This document shows, piece by piece, positions 57,044-64,000 of a stretch of 64,000 nucleotides of DNA. Both the position numbers and the translations under genes were made by a program. Every line of letters starts with the position of its first letter. Position 1 is the stretch's first letter. The notes below the pieces were generated by a model. That model did no database searches and was not told where the DNA came from. It saw nothing but the letters and a program-made list of their open reading frames with translations. The DNA is from Variovorax sp. V213. Its GTDB lineage: Bacteria; Pseudomonadota; Gammaproteobacteria; Burkholderiales; Burkholderiaceae_C. Location of the stretch: positions 3,597,001 through 3,661,000 of the forward strand of contig NZ_AP028664.1 in assembly GCF_041154455.1 (NCBI RefSeq), given 5' to 3'.

Positions 57044-57628
57044 CTATACGTAGCCCAGTTGATGCGCCAGGACCTGTGCGACCGTCCCCACGCAAATGCA
57101 GATTCCGTAAGGCAGCTTTCCGATGGATTGCTGCATGTCGATGGTTCCGTTGGGCCGCAGGCCCGCAATGCCTGACATCGCCATGCCGTTCACGGTGTCC
57201 TTCACGTTGGCCAGCATGTGGCCGAGGCGACGCCGGTGCATGGCAACGATCAACGCCGCTGCACCACCTGCAATGCACGTGAAGAGAATGGCCCACAGCG
57301 TTTGAGAGGGGCCGACGAAGGCGCCGACCATCGCCATCAGCTTGACGTCGCCCGCGCCCATGATTCCGAGCGCATAGAACGGCAGCATGATCAAAAGGCC
57401 TGTTCCCAGCCCCCCCAGCGCCTGCGTCGCGCCCACGAGCGGCGTGCGCGCCGTGAAGGTTCCGTAGATCACCGCGAAAACCATGCCGCCGAACGTCAGC
57501 CAGTTGGGAATGCGATATGTGCGCAAGTCGCTGACCGCGGCCGTCACCAGCAGGGCAAGGAGCGCAATCATGCGGAAATCCGTTGCCAGCATCGCCAGCA
57601 GCTCGAGGAAGGCATCGAATTCACGCAT
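57044..57628 (-). CDS. tadV: Prepilin peptidase TadV (CpaA family)
   Basis: This 194-aa membrane aspartyl protease cleaves Flp prepilins. The two catalytic Asp are seen in VSDLRTYRIPNWL (near residue 35) and in the GxGD motif of GIMGAGDVKLMAMVGAFVG (near 95). About five to six helices are predicted. The frame is open to 57694, but GGAG precedes ATG 57628. It stands at the 5' side of the cluster, 46 bp after the pilin-like small ORF. Confidence 0.9.
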   Translation of the reverse strand: MREFDAFLELLAMLATDFRMIALLALLVTAAVSDLRTYRIPNWLTFGGMVFAVIYGTFTARTPLVGATQALGGLGTGLLIMLPFYALGIMGAGDVKLMAMVGAFVGPSQTLWAILFTCIAGGAAALIVAMHRRRLGHMLANVKDTVNGMAMSGIAGLRPNGTIDMQQSIGKLPYGICICVGTVAQVLAHQLGYV

Positions 57629-57671
57629 GGACAGCTCCGTATGGCGTTGTTGTTGATCTGCTGCTGCGCAT

Positions 57672-57818
57672 TCAGGACCCGCGCCGTGCCGCAAGCAACA
57701 GCAACAAACTCACGAACACCACGAGGGAACCGAGCAACGCGAATTCCATGAACGACATGCCCGCGTCTTCCCGCAGCAGGTTCATGAAATTTCTTGGCGG
57801 CAAGTTGAGCGGTTCCAT
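57672..57818 (-). CDS. Small pilin-like protein with class III leader
   Basis: This 48-aa ORF has the arrangement basic leader, REDAG, then MSFMEFALLGSLVVFVSLLLLL and a short basic end (AARRGS). Gly before the cleavage site, Glu at +5 and aromatic at +6 match Flp-type prepilins and TadE proteins of this same cluster. The mature part is just the hydrophobic helix. GGGGA sits at a fair distance from ATG 57818. It lies directly upstream of the prepilin peptidase gene. It may be a minor pilin, a degenerate Flp or a small regulator of assembly. Confidence 0.6.
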   Translation of the reverse strand: MEPLNLPPRNFMNLLREDAGMSFMEFALLGSLVVFVSLLLLLAARRGS

Positions 57819-58087
57819 GCGTGTCCCCAGTGAAGTGGTCGGCCGGCGCTGCTTGTTGCCCTCATCGGGCTCAAACGTTTCGCCGTGGGGTCACTGTAAA
57901 AATTGCGCTGCCTAGACACATGAGCGATGCGCCCCTTCTGAAGCGAGACAAGCGCCCCGCCCGCTCCGTCCGCACCCATGACAAAGCGCCTGCCCCCAGG
58001 GGGGGCGCCATGGCCGCCCGCTGGGGACAAAAAAAAGGCCCTGGCGTTGCGCCAGGGCCCTGTATAGCTACTGATCTATCTGCTATT
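57819..58087. other. Gap before the Tad cluster; promoter region expected, terminator of SDR gene at right
   Basis: This 269-bp gap separates the leftward Tad cluster from an SDR gene, also leftward. It should hold the Tad promoter, but no clear -35/-10 pair was recognised. A stretch RC-reading CAATTTTTACAGTGACC near 57885-57905 is the only AT-rich part. The terminator at 58029-58059 belongs to the SDR gene. The three motifs found upstream of the sensor kinase are not repeated here. Confidence 0.4.
58029..58059 (-). terminator. Rho-independent terminator of the SDR gene
   Basis: GGCCCTGGCG at 58037-58046 pairs perfectly with CGCCAGGGCC at 58050-58059 around TTG. On the minus strand the hairpin is followed by eight Ts (58029-58036). 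It isolates the SDR gene from the Tad cluster. Confidence 0.92.
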
Positions 58088-58795
58088 TCAGGTGTCGAGC
58101 GTCAGATGCTGGCCATGCAGCGCCGCGGCCGCGGGCGATGCAAGAAAGCCGATGGTCTGCGCCGCGACCGCGGTCGACACCCATTCCGCGGGATTGGCGT
58201 CGGGCATGGCCTGCCGGTTGGCCGGCGTGTCGAGCACGCTGGGGGCCACGCTGTTGACGGCCACGCCATGCGGCGCCGCCTCGACCGCCATCGCTTCCAC
58301 CAGCCGCTGCAGCGCGCTCTTCGATGCGATATAGGCTGCCATGGCCGGCAAGCCGCGCGCGGCCACCTTGGCCGTGACCGCCACGATGCGGCCGGCGCCG
58401 TGCTCGATCATCGAAGGCAGCACCGCTTGTGTAACCGCCACGAAAGACCAGGCGTTGAGATTCATCATGCGGTCCCAGCTGGCCCGCGTGAGCGCATGGG
58501 TTGCCTCGCCCATCTCGAAGCCGCCCGCAATGTGAACCAGCGCGTCGATGCGGCCGAAAGCCTTGAGGGCCTGGCCCGCGAGCTCCGACATGTCAGACGC
58601 CGAGGTCACGTCCCCTGCCAGCAGCAGGTGCTGCGAATTGTCCAGGCCCGGAAAGACCTCGGCCAGGCGGTCCGCATGGTGGTCGACCAGCGCAAGGCGT
58701 GCGCCCTGCTCCAGAAAATGCTGCGCCACTGCGCGCCCCAGCGCGCCCGCGGCCCCCGTGATCACAACATGCGGCATGGTGGTTGTATCTGTCAT
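58088..58795 (-). CDS. SDR family NAD(P)-dependent oxidoreductase
   Basis: This 235-aa short-chain dehydrogenase has the cofactor motif TGAAGALGRAVAQ at about residues 14-26 and the DHH after strand 2, which suggests NAD preference. HIAGG replaces NNAGG as the structural motif, and the catalytic Y-x3-K reads YIASKSA. The substrate is unknown. AGGAGAAA precedes ATG 58795, so the longer frame to 58864 is not used. It is monocistronic, with its own terminator, and divergent from tRNA-Lys. Confidence 0.88.
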   Translation of the reverse strand: MTDTTTMPHVVITGAAGALGRAVAQHFLEQGARLALVDHHADRLAEVFPGLDNSQHLLLAGDVTSASDMSELAGQALKAFGRIDALVHIAGGFEMGEATHALTRASWDRMMNLNAWSFVAVTQAVLPSMIEHGAGRIVAVTAKVAARGLPAMAAYIASKSALQRLVEAMAVEAAPHGVAVNSVAPSVLDTPANRQAMPDANPAEWVSTAVAAQTIGFLASPAAAALHGQHLTLDT

Positions 58796-58871
58796 GGAAG
58801 ATTTCTCCTGGTGGAGGGCCCCGGGGCCCGGCGGATGATGGCCAATGCTAACGCCGCCTCGCACAAAATCG

Positions 58872-58899
58872 TTGAACCCCAGAATTTTTACGCTATACT
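58872..58899 (+). promoter_or_regulatory. Sigma-70 promoter of tRNA-Lys
   Basis: TTGAAC at 58872-58877 and TATACT at 58894-58899 are separated by 16 bp. This predicts transcription from about 58906, some 32 bases before the mature tRNA. Confidence 0.75.
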
Positions 58900-58937
58900 T
58901 GCGGTCTTGCCAAAAAACGCAAAACGTTTTGCAGCAA

Positions 58938-59013
58938 GGGCTCTTAGCTCAGTTGGTAGAGCAGCGGACTCTTAATCCGTAGGTCGAGTGTTCGAGTCAC
59001 TCAGGGCCCACCA
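58938..59013 (+). tRNA. tRNA-Lys (anticodon CTT)
   Basis: A full 76-nt cloverleaf with encoded CCA is visible. The acceptor GGGCTCT pairs with AGGGCCC, and the D-arm is GCTC/GAGC. The anticodon stem GCGGA/TCCGT carries loop CTCTTAA (CTT), and the T-arm is GAGTG-TTCGAGT-CACTC. The discriminator is A. It reads AAG. Confidence 0.96.
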
Positions 59014-59037
59014 ACCAACATCGCGGAAACGCTGAAA

Positions 59038-59069
59038 AGCCTGCTACCTCATCGGTAGCGGGCTTTTTT
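59038..59069 (+). terminator. Rho-independent terminator after tRNA-Lys
   Basis: AGCCTGCTACC at 59038-59048 pairs with GGTAGCGGGCT at 59054-59064 (one T-G pair) around TCATC, followed by TTTTT. AAAA at 59035-59038 could let it also end the leftward thioesterase operon. Confidence 0.9.
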
Positions 59070-59082
59070 ATTGGCTCAACGG

Positions 59083-59973
59083 CTACGACTCACCGGTCAA
59101 CCAGCCCTCGACAAACATCGACAGGACGTCCCGCTTTTCTTTCACCTCCGCCAGCAGGTATTGCCGCGCGTGCTCTTGGGCGAGTTCGCTCGACATGAAC
59201 CATGCCTCGCGCGCCTCGTCTCCCTGTGGAGGCGGGGTGCCCCAAGATGCGACGCCGCGGCCGAGAAAGGCCTCCGTTACGGGCAAGCGTCCATCGGTTC
59301 GACCCAACTCCGACAGCGGGTTGCGTGGACCGCCGAGTTCGACGCGGACGCGCACGAGGTCTTCCTCCACCACGATGGACGCACCCAAACCACCTTGCTG
59401 CTGAACCTGCCACAGTTGGGCCGCGACAGCATGGCGGATCCAGCTTTCCAATGCCCGCTCCAGGCTTTCGATGATTGTTTGCTTGTCCATCCGGGACTCT
59501 TTCATATCTGGATCAATGGTTGAAGCACTACCTGCCCCGCGCAGGATAGCCGCGCGCATGTCCTGCGGAATTTCGACAGCGCGATGGCTCTGGAGCGAGG
59601 TGGTCACAAGCACCTGCTTCACCTGCATGCGCAGTTCGCCGCTGGCGGGGTCGAAGCAGCGCAACACGAGCGTCATGGAGCGCGAGCCCAGCCGCTCAAC
59701 CGAAAGGCCGAGCGTGACCTTGTCGCCCATGCGGCTCACAGCGCGAAAGTCGGCTTCGAGCCGCACCGTTGGCAAGCCGATGCGCCGTTCGCCGATGAGC
59801 GCGTGGTAGTCGACACCCAGCCCGTCGCTCACCCAGTCTTCCACCAGCCCATTGAGCATGACGAAGTACTGCGGATAGAAGACGATGCCCGCGGGGTCGC
59901 AATCGGAAAAGCGGATCATCCGCGGGCGCTGGAATTCGGCCAAGGGGGCTTGCGCTTCGCCTGCTTCGCTCAT
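59083..59973 (-). CDS. 4-HBT-type acyl-CoA thioesterase fused to an unknown C-terminal region
   Basis: The open frame gives 296 aa. Residues 1-155 are a hot-dog thioesterase: RFSDCDPAGIVFYPQYFVMLN carries the catalytic Asp of the Pseudomonas 4-hydroxybenzoyl-CoA thioesterase group. Such enzymes are about 140-160 aa, so the remaining 135 residues (from about MDKQTIIESLERALE) are extra and not recognised. An ATG with AAAGAG upstream sits at the junction (59489), so this may be two in-frame genes or an ancestral pair fused by loss of a stop. AGGAGG precedes ATG 59973. The marR stop is 2 bp upstream. Confidence 0.78.
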   Translation of the reverse strand: MSEAGEAQAPLAEFQRPRMIRFSDCDPAGIVFYPQYFVMLNGLVEDWVSDGLGVDYHALIGERRIGLPTVRLEADFRAVSRMGDKVTLGLSVERLGSRSMTLVLRCFDPASGELRMQVKQVLVTTSLQSHRAVEIPQDMRAAILRGAGSASTIDPDMKESRMDKQTIIESLERALESWIRHAVAAQLWQVQQQGGLGASIVVEEDLVRVRVELGGPRNPLSELGRTDGRLPVTEAFLGRGVASWGTPPPQGDEAREAWFMSSELAQEHARQYLLAEVKEKRDVLSMFVEGWLTGES

Positions 59974-59975
59974 CG

Positions 59976-60503
59976 TCAGCCCTCCTCGCCCGACGGCTCG
60001 CTGCGCATCACGTGCACGCGCAACTGGCCGAGCTGCGTGTGCATCTGCTTGACAGTCTTCATGTCGAGGCCCGAGAACATTTCGAGAATCCACTGCTCGT
60101 GTTCCTTGGCCATGGTCTCGAAGGTCGTGCGGCCCTTGGGCGTCAGGCTCACGATCCACGAGCGGCGGTCGTCGGGGCTGTGTGCGCGCGCCACCAAGCC
60201 GTCGCGCTCGAGCTCGTCGGTCAGGCCCGTGACGTTGCCGCCGGTCACCATCAGGTAGCGCGACAGCACGCGCATCTTGAGGCCTTGTTCATAGCGGTAG
60301 AGCTGGGCCATGTAGTCGAAGCGCGCCAGCGAGATGCCGAAGCGCTCGCGCAGCCGGCGCCGTATTTCGGCCTCGATCTGCGTGGTGCTGGCCAGCATGC
60401 GCAGCCACAGCCTGAGCATGGCGTGGTCTTCGCGGCCCGCCCGGGCCTCGTGGCCGAGTTCTTCGGCATCGCTGAGTGCGGCGTGCGAGGCATCGTTGCG
60501 CAT
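59976..60503 (-). CDS. MarR-family transcriptional regulator
   Basis: This 175-aa winged-helix regulator shows RRRLRERFGISLARFDYMAQLYR, the recognition helix region GGNVTGLTDELERDGLVARAHSPDDRRSWIVSLTPKG with the DDRR wing, and C-terminal dimerisation helices. MarR proteins near acyl-CoA ligases and SDR genes usually repress aromatic acid catabolism, relieved by a CoA thioester. GGAGGTGAT precedes ATG 60503. The start overlaps the SDR stop (TGATG), so the two are coupled. A possible operator lies before the SDR gene at 61291-61305. Confidence 0.9.
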   Translation of the reverse strand: MRNDASHAALSDAEELGHEARAGREDHAMLRLWLRMLASTTQIEAEIRRRLRERFGISLARFDYMAQLYRYEQGLKMRVLSRYLMVTGGNVTGLTDELERDGLVARAHSPDDRRSWIVSLTPKGRTTFETMAKEHEQWILEMFSGLDMKTVKQMHTQLGQLRVHVMRSEPSGEEG

Positions 60504-61279
60504 CACATCACCTCCCCGCCCGACACCGAGACCGACTGTCCGGTGACGGAAGCGGCGCCGTCGCCGCAGAGCCAGCGCACCGCATCGGCCACCTCGGCCG
60601 GCTGCACGATGCGCCGCTGCGGATTGACGCTGGAGAACTCGGCCAGCGCGTCAGCCTCGCTGCGCCCGGTCTTGCCCACCACGTTGGCGACGCTCGCGCG
60701 CAGGATGTCGGTGTCGGTGTAGCCGGGGCACACCGCGTTCACCGTAACGCCCTTGCGCGCCACTTCGAGCGCGAGCGAACGCGTGAGCCCGACCACCCCA
60801 TGCTTGGCCGCTGAATAGGCCGCAACATAGGCATAGCCCTTCTGGCCCGCAGTGCTGGCAATGTTGACGATGCGGCCCCAGCCGGCTTCGAGCATGTCGG
60901 GCAGCGCCGCCTGCGCGCACAGGAAACTGCCGGTCAGGTTCACCGACAGCATGCGCTGCCAGAGTTCGACCGAGGTCTTGAGAAACGGTGCGCTCTCGGC
61001 CGCGCCGGCGTTGTTGACGAGGATGGCAACGGGGCCGCGCTCGGCACGCGCCAGCGCAAAGGCCGACTGCACCGCTTGCGCGTCGGCCACGTCGGCAGCG
61101 GCAATGCCGTGGCCTTGCCCGGCGAGTGTGGCGGCCACGCGTTGGAGCGCGTCGAGGTCGCGCCCCAGCAACGTCAGTGTCGCGCCCTCGGCGGCAAGGG
61201 TGCGGGCGATTTCGGCGCCGATGCCACGCGCGGCGCCGGTGACGAGGGCGTGGCGGCCAATCAATGAATTTGCTTGCAT
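60503..61279 (-). CDS. SDR family oxidoreductase (FabG / 3-hydroxyacyl-CoA dehydrogenase-like)
   Basis: This 258-aa short-chain dehydrogenase has TGAARGIGAEIA as cofactor motif (about residues 14-25), NNAGA at about 93, the catalytic Ser in NIASTAGQ and Y-x3-K in YSAAKHG, and the C-terminal GQSVSVSGGEVM. It resembles FabG and 3-hydroxybutyrate or 2-hydroxycyclohexanecarboxyl-CoA dehydrogenases. As first gene of a three-gene set with marR and thioesterase it likely oxidises a 3-hydroxyacyl-CoA intermediate. The operator-like sequence is 12 bp upstream. Confidence 0.9.
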   Translation of the reverse strand: MQANSLIGRHALVTGAARGIGAEIARTLAAEGATLTLLGRDLDALQRVAATLAGQGHGIAAADVADAQAVQSAFALARAERGPVAILVNNAGAAESAPFLKTSVELWQRMLSVNLTGSFLCAQAALPDMLEAGWGRIVNIASTAGQKGYAYVAAYSAAKHGVVGLTRSLALEVARKGVTVNAVCPGYTDTDILRASVANVVGKTGRSEADALAEFSSVNPQRRIVQPAEVADAVRWLCGDGAASVTGQSVSVSGGEVM

Positions 61280-61290
61280 ACCTGAATTAT

Positions 61291-61305
61291 TTAGTTCTGA
61301 ACGAT
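61291..61305. promoter_or_regulatory. Possible MarR operator before the SDR-marR operon
   Basis: TTAGTTC-T-GAACGAT is an imperfect dyad (GTTC/GAAC exact, outer bases partial) in AT-rich DNA 12 bp upstream of ATG 61279. Size and position suit a MarR dimer site. There is one copy only, so the call is tentative. Confidence 0.35.
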
Positions 61306-61335
61306 TTTAGCGCGTATGGCCGGCTCATCGCCTGT

Positions 61336-62097
61336 TCAGCGCATGAAGCGGCCGCCGTTGAGATCCAGCGTTGCACCGGTCATGAAGGCCGCTGCGGGTG
61401 ATGCCAGGTAGACCACGGCGGCTGCCACTTCTTCCGGGCGGCCGAAACGGCCCAGCGGAATGCCTGCTTTCAGCGCCTGCTGCCGTGAGAGGGCCAGCGC
61501 GTCGAGGGCTGGGCCTTCAACCGCCGCCGGGGCCAACGCATTCACCGTGACGCCATGCGGCGCGAGTTCTTGCGCAAAGCTGCGCGTCAGGGCAAGCAGC
61601 GCCGCCTTGCTGGCCGCATAGTGCGCGCCGGTGGCGGCACTGGCCTGCTGGCCGGCCATCGACGACAGATTGACGATGCGTCCGGATCCGCGCTGGCGCA
61701 TGTGCCGGCCGGCAATGCGGCAGCCGAAGAAGCTGCCGCGCAGGTTGACGGCCAGCACGTCGTCCCACTCGTCGGGCGTGATGTCCCAGATGGAGCTGAA
61801 GGGCGTGCGCGCTGCGTTGTTGACCAGCAGATCGATGGGGCCATAACGTGCCGTCGCCGCATCGAAGCAGCGAGAAAAATCGGCTTCGCTACGCACGTCG
61901 AGCCTCATGGCGATGCAGTCGGCACCCGCGTTGCACAAGCTCGCGGCGGCCGACTCGGCGTTGTTCGCGTCGATGTCCGCAAGCACCACGCGCGCCCCCG
62001 CTTCGGCAAGGCCGCGCGCAATGGCCGCCCCCAGGCCCTGCCCCGCTCCGGTAACGAACGCAGCCTGGCCTAGAAGCGGTGGCGGCGCGGAATTCAT
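61336..62097 (-). CDS. SDR family oxidoreductase
   Basis: This 253-aa short-chain dehydrogenase has TGAGQGLGAAIA (about residues 16-27), LADID after strand 2, NNAAR in place of NNAG, the Ser in NLSSMAGQ and Y-x3-K in YAASKAA. The C-terminus MTGATLDLNGGRF is usual for the family. The frame runs open back to 63597 antiphase to the ligase gene, but ATG 62097 overlaps the ligase stop (ATGA), which sets the start and indicates coupling. With the ligase upstream it probably acts on the same CoA-linked substrate. Confidence 0.9.
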   Translation of the reverse strand: MNSAPPPLLGQAAFVTGAGQGLGAAIARGLAEAGARVVLADIDANNAESAAASLCNAGADCIAMRLDVRSEADFSRCFDAATARYGPIDLLVNNAARTPFSSIWDITPDEWDDVLAVNLRGSFFGCRIAGRHMRQRGSGRIVNLSSMAGQQASAATGAHYAASKAALLALTRSFAQELAPHGVTVNALAPAAVEGPALDALALSRQQALKAGIPLGRFGRPEEVAAAVVYLASPAAAFMTGATLDLNGGRFMR

Positions 62098-63710
62098 GCC
62101 GCCTTGGCGGGGGCGCGCGCGGAAGGCCGCCCGTCCCAGGTCTGTGCACTGACCCCGCGCTCGCGCAGCTTGAACTTCTGCACCTTGCCGTTCTCGGTGC
62201 GCGGCAGGTCTTGCAGCACGTCGATGTAGCGGGGCACCGCAAAGTAAGGCAGCCGGCTCTCGCAGAAGCGAACCAGCTCGGCGGGGTCGATGCGCTCGCC
62301 GTCGCGCGGCACCAGCGCGGCCATCACCTCGTCTTCGGCCAGTTCGGATTGCACCGGATACACGGCGCAGGAGGCCACGCAGGTGTGGCTCAGCAGCACC
62401 TGCTCGACCTCGAACGACGAAATGTTTTCGCCGCGCCTGCGGATCGCATCCTTGATGCGGTCGACAAAGCGAAAGGCGCCGTCGGCATCGCGCACCACGC
62501 GGTCGCCGGTGTGGAACCAGAGGTTGCGCCAGGCCTCGACCGTTTTCTCGGGCATGTTGAAGTAGCCGCTCGCGAAGGCGTGCGGCTCGTCGGCGCGCAG
62601 CAGCAGTTCGCCGGCCTCTCCGGCGGGCAGCTCCACATCGCTTTCGTCGGCCACGCGCGCCTGAAAGCCGGGCCGAAGCCAGCCCATGACGCCGCCGCGC
62701 GGCGAGTCGGGCGTCGTGGCAATGGCAAAGTTGGTTTCGGTGGAACCGTAGCCTTCGAGCAGGCGCACGCCGGTGCGCTCGAAAAAGGTCTTGCCCGCGG
62801 CGTCGGGCACGCCGGGGCCAAGGCCGGTGCGCACACGGTGGTTGCGCTCTGCCTCGCCCGCGGGTTGCGCAAGCAGTATCGGAACCATGGCGCCCAGCAG
62901 GTAGACCACGGTGGCGCCGTTCGCACGCATCGAAGGCCAGAAGCCCGACGCCGAGAAGCGCGTTTCGAAGACGACCTCTGAACCGGTGAGCGCGGCCTGC
63001 GCAAAGGTATTGAGCGCATTGATGTGAAAGAGCGGCAAGGTCGTGCACAGCACGTCGTCCGCGCCCACGCCAAGCACCTCCGCGCTGTTCACGCCCCACC
63101 AGAAATACTGCGCGTGCGGGCAGACCACGCCCTTGGCCGGCCCGGTGGTGCCCGAGGTATACAGAATGGCCAGCGGATCGCCGGGCTGCACCTCGGCGGG
63201 CGGAACGGCTGGCCCGCCCGGGGGATAGGCCCGCATGCGCACACTGGGCGGCGGGTGCCATGCGGCATCGTCGCCCGCAGGCGCGTCGCCGATCACCCAG
63301 ATTTCTTCGAGCTTCGTCTGCGCCAGGTCCGACGTTTGCAGGCGGTCCAGAAAGCCGGCCTCGATGACCAGCAGCTTGGCTTCGCTGTGCGCCAGGAAGT
63401 ACCCGATCTGAGGCCCCATGGAGGCGGTGTTGACCGGCACCGTGGAAGCGCCGAGCCAGCCTGCACCGAGAAAGGTCTCGAGAAACTCGATGCGATTGCC
63501 GCACATCACGGCGATGCGGTCGCCCCGCGCGACGCCGGCTTGCGCCAGCACGCCCGCTCGAATGCCCGCCGCTTCGGCCGCATCGGAATGCGACCACTGG
63601 CGGCCCGCGATGCGCAGCAGCGGACGCGAGCCGTAGAGCGCCGCCTGCCGGCGCAGCATGCCGGGCAAGGTGCGCTCACTGGCCGGCACAGCGCGCGGGT
63701 CATTCGTCAT
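62094..63710 (-). CDS. ATP-dependent acyl-CoA ligase (AMP-binding enzyme)
   Basis: This 538-aa adenylating enzyme activates a carboxylic acid with ATP and CoA. The P-loop is ILYTSGTTGPAKGV (A3, near residue 175), A5 is LEGYGSTETNFA, A7 is LWFHTGDRVVRD, A8 is FRFVDRIKDAIRRRGENISS and A10 is RTENGKVQKFKLR with the catalytic Lys. It resembles carnitine-CoA ligase (CaiC)-like and aliphatic or aromatic acid ligases. ATG 63710 overlaps the livF stop region. Neighbours suggest uptake by a Liv-type transporter, activation here and oxidation by the SDRs. Confidence 0.92.
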   Translation of the reverse strand: MTNDPRAVPASERTLPGMLRRQAALYGSRPLLRIAGRQWSHSDAAEAAGIRAGVLAQAGVARGDRIAVMCGNRIEFLETFLGAGWLGASTVPVNTASMGPQIGYFLAHSEAKLLVIEAGFLDRLQTSDLAQTKLEEIWVIGDAPAGDDAAWHPPPSVRMRAYPPGGPAVPPAEVQPGDPLAILYTSGTTGPAKGVVCPHAQYFWWGVNSAEVLGVGADDVLCTTLPLFHINALNTFAQAALTGSEVVFETRFSASGFWPSMRANGATVVYLLGAMVPILLAQPAGEAERNHRVRTGLGPGVPDAAGKTFFERTGVRLLEGYGSTETNFAIATTPDSPRGGVMGWLRPGFQARVADESDVELPAGEAGELLLRADEPHAFASGYFNMPEKTVEAWRNLWFHTGDRVVRDADGAFRFVDRIKDAIRRRGENISSFEVEQVLLSHTCVASCAVYPVQSELAEDEVMAALVPRDGERIDPAELVRFCESRLPYFAVPRYIDVLQDLPRTENGKVQKFKLRERGVSAQTWDGRPSARAPAKAA

Positions 63711-64000
63711 CGTGCGTGCCTCCGCCCAGGTAGGTGGCCTGCACCCGCGGATCGCTCGCCAGTTGGGCCGAAGCGCCCGAGAGCGCAATCTCGCCGGTTT
63801 CCAGCACGTAGCCGTGGTCCGAAGTTTCGAGCGCGGCACGCGCGTTCTGCTCCACCAGCAGGATCGACACCCCGTCGTCGCGCAGCTTGCGAACGATGGA
63901 AAGAATGTCGCGCACGATGAGCGGCGCCAGGCCCAGGCTCGGCTCGTCGAGCATCAGCAGGCGCGGCGCGGACATGAGTGCACGGCCCACAGCGAGCATC
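63700..64000 (-). CDS. livF: Branched-chain amino acid-type ABC transporter ATP-binding protein LivF (C-terminal part; start beyond window)
   Basis: The visible 100 residues are the C-terminal half of a LivF-type ATPase. They include the region just after the signature (MLAVGRALMSAPRLLMLDEPSLGLAPLIV with Walker B LLMLDEPS), the switch region ILLVEQNARAALE and the end TGEIALSGASAQLASDPRVQATYLGG. LivF serves high-affinity transporters for branched-chain amino acids, and many catabolic clusters use them for aromatic acids. The gene continues past position 64000. Its stop overlaps the ligase start. Confidence 0.9.
   Translation of the reverse strand, partial: MLAVGRALMSAPRLLMLDEPSLGLAPLIVRDILSIVRKLRDDGVSILLVEQNARAALETSDHGYVLETGEIALSGASAQLASDPRVQATYLGGGTHDDE

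Noticed and set aside
61336..63597. Single 753-aa frame joining the SDR to an upstream domain
   Set aside because: The upstream part is an antiphase reading of the acyl-CoA ligase gene; the SDR start at 62097 overlaps the ligase stop.

Overview
The window looks like a chromosomal segment of a high-GC betaproteobacterium, most likely family Comamonadaceae (Variovorax or a close relative). This rests on the polA / DUF2782 / thrB neighbourhood, the BPSS1780-family membrane protein, the M81/D-aminoacylase/peptide-ABC cluster, the Tad locus type and the short AT-rich intergenic palindromes. No database search was possible, so the taxonomic call is an inference. I see no insertion sequence, prophage, rRNA or CRISPR array.

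Layout. Positions 0.1-3.3 kb hold a Rieske-type oxygenase subunit, an EamA/DMT exporter and a tandem-rhodanese sulfurtransferase. Positions 3.3-6.6 kb hold an operon like zrgABCD of Vibrio cholerae (DUF2796 His-motif protein, ABC ATPase, FtsX-like permease, DUF3299 protein), a metal (zinc) related system. Positions 6.7-8.8 kb encode a DUF3300 lipoprotein with an extreme poly-glutamine tail. An M20 peptidase follows on the minus strand.

Positions 10.1-20.7 kb form a catabolic island. A minus-strand XRE-cupin repressor faces an FAD amine/D-amino acid oxidase-like gene, an M81 (MlrC-like) peptidase, a complete five-gene Dpp/Opp-type peptide ABC transporter and a D-aminoacylase. The intergenic region carries TTGCG-N4-CGCAA operator-like palindromes. 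I infer uptake and degradation of D-residue-containing peptides or N-acyl amino acids.

Positions 20.7-28.6 kb hold a small acidic protein, a His-rich ZIP transporter, a dienelactone hydrolase, an Asp/Glu racemase, an orphan amino-acid-binding protein, a DadA-like dehydrogenase, a LysR regulator and a second M20 peptidase. Positions 28.6-43.7 kb are housekeeping: polA, DUF2782, thrB, a BPSS1780 protein, a DUF2339-DUF3999 pair, uvrD, guaC and an alpha/beta hydrolase, followed by tRNA-Ala(CGC).

Positions 44.2-57.8 kb hold a NarL-type two-component system followed by a leftward Tad/Flp pilus cluster: a small pilin-like ORF, tadV, rcpC, rcpA, a lipoprotein, two flp genes, tadG-like, two tadE-like, tadZ, tadA, tadB and tadC. 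A decayed tandem copy of the response-regulator 3' end lies just past tadC, and the tadG-like gene is frameshifted.

Positions 58-64 kb hold an SDR gene, tRNA-Lys(CTT), and a leftward acyl-CoA catabolic operon (livF fragment, acyl-CoA ligase, SDR; then SDR, marR, and a thioesterase with an extra C-terminal region). The most notable points are a 90-bp repeat family, one copy of which sits in frame in the zrgD-like gene between start codon and signal peptide; the operator array at 11.0 kb; the frameshifted tadG; the duplicated regulator tail; and three direct motifs upstream of the sensor kinase.
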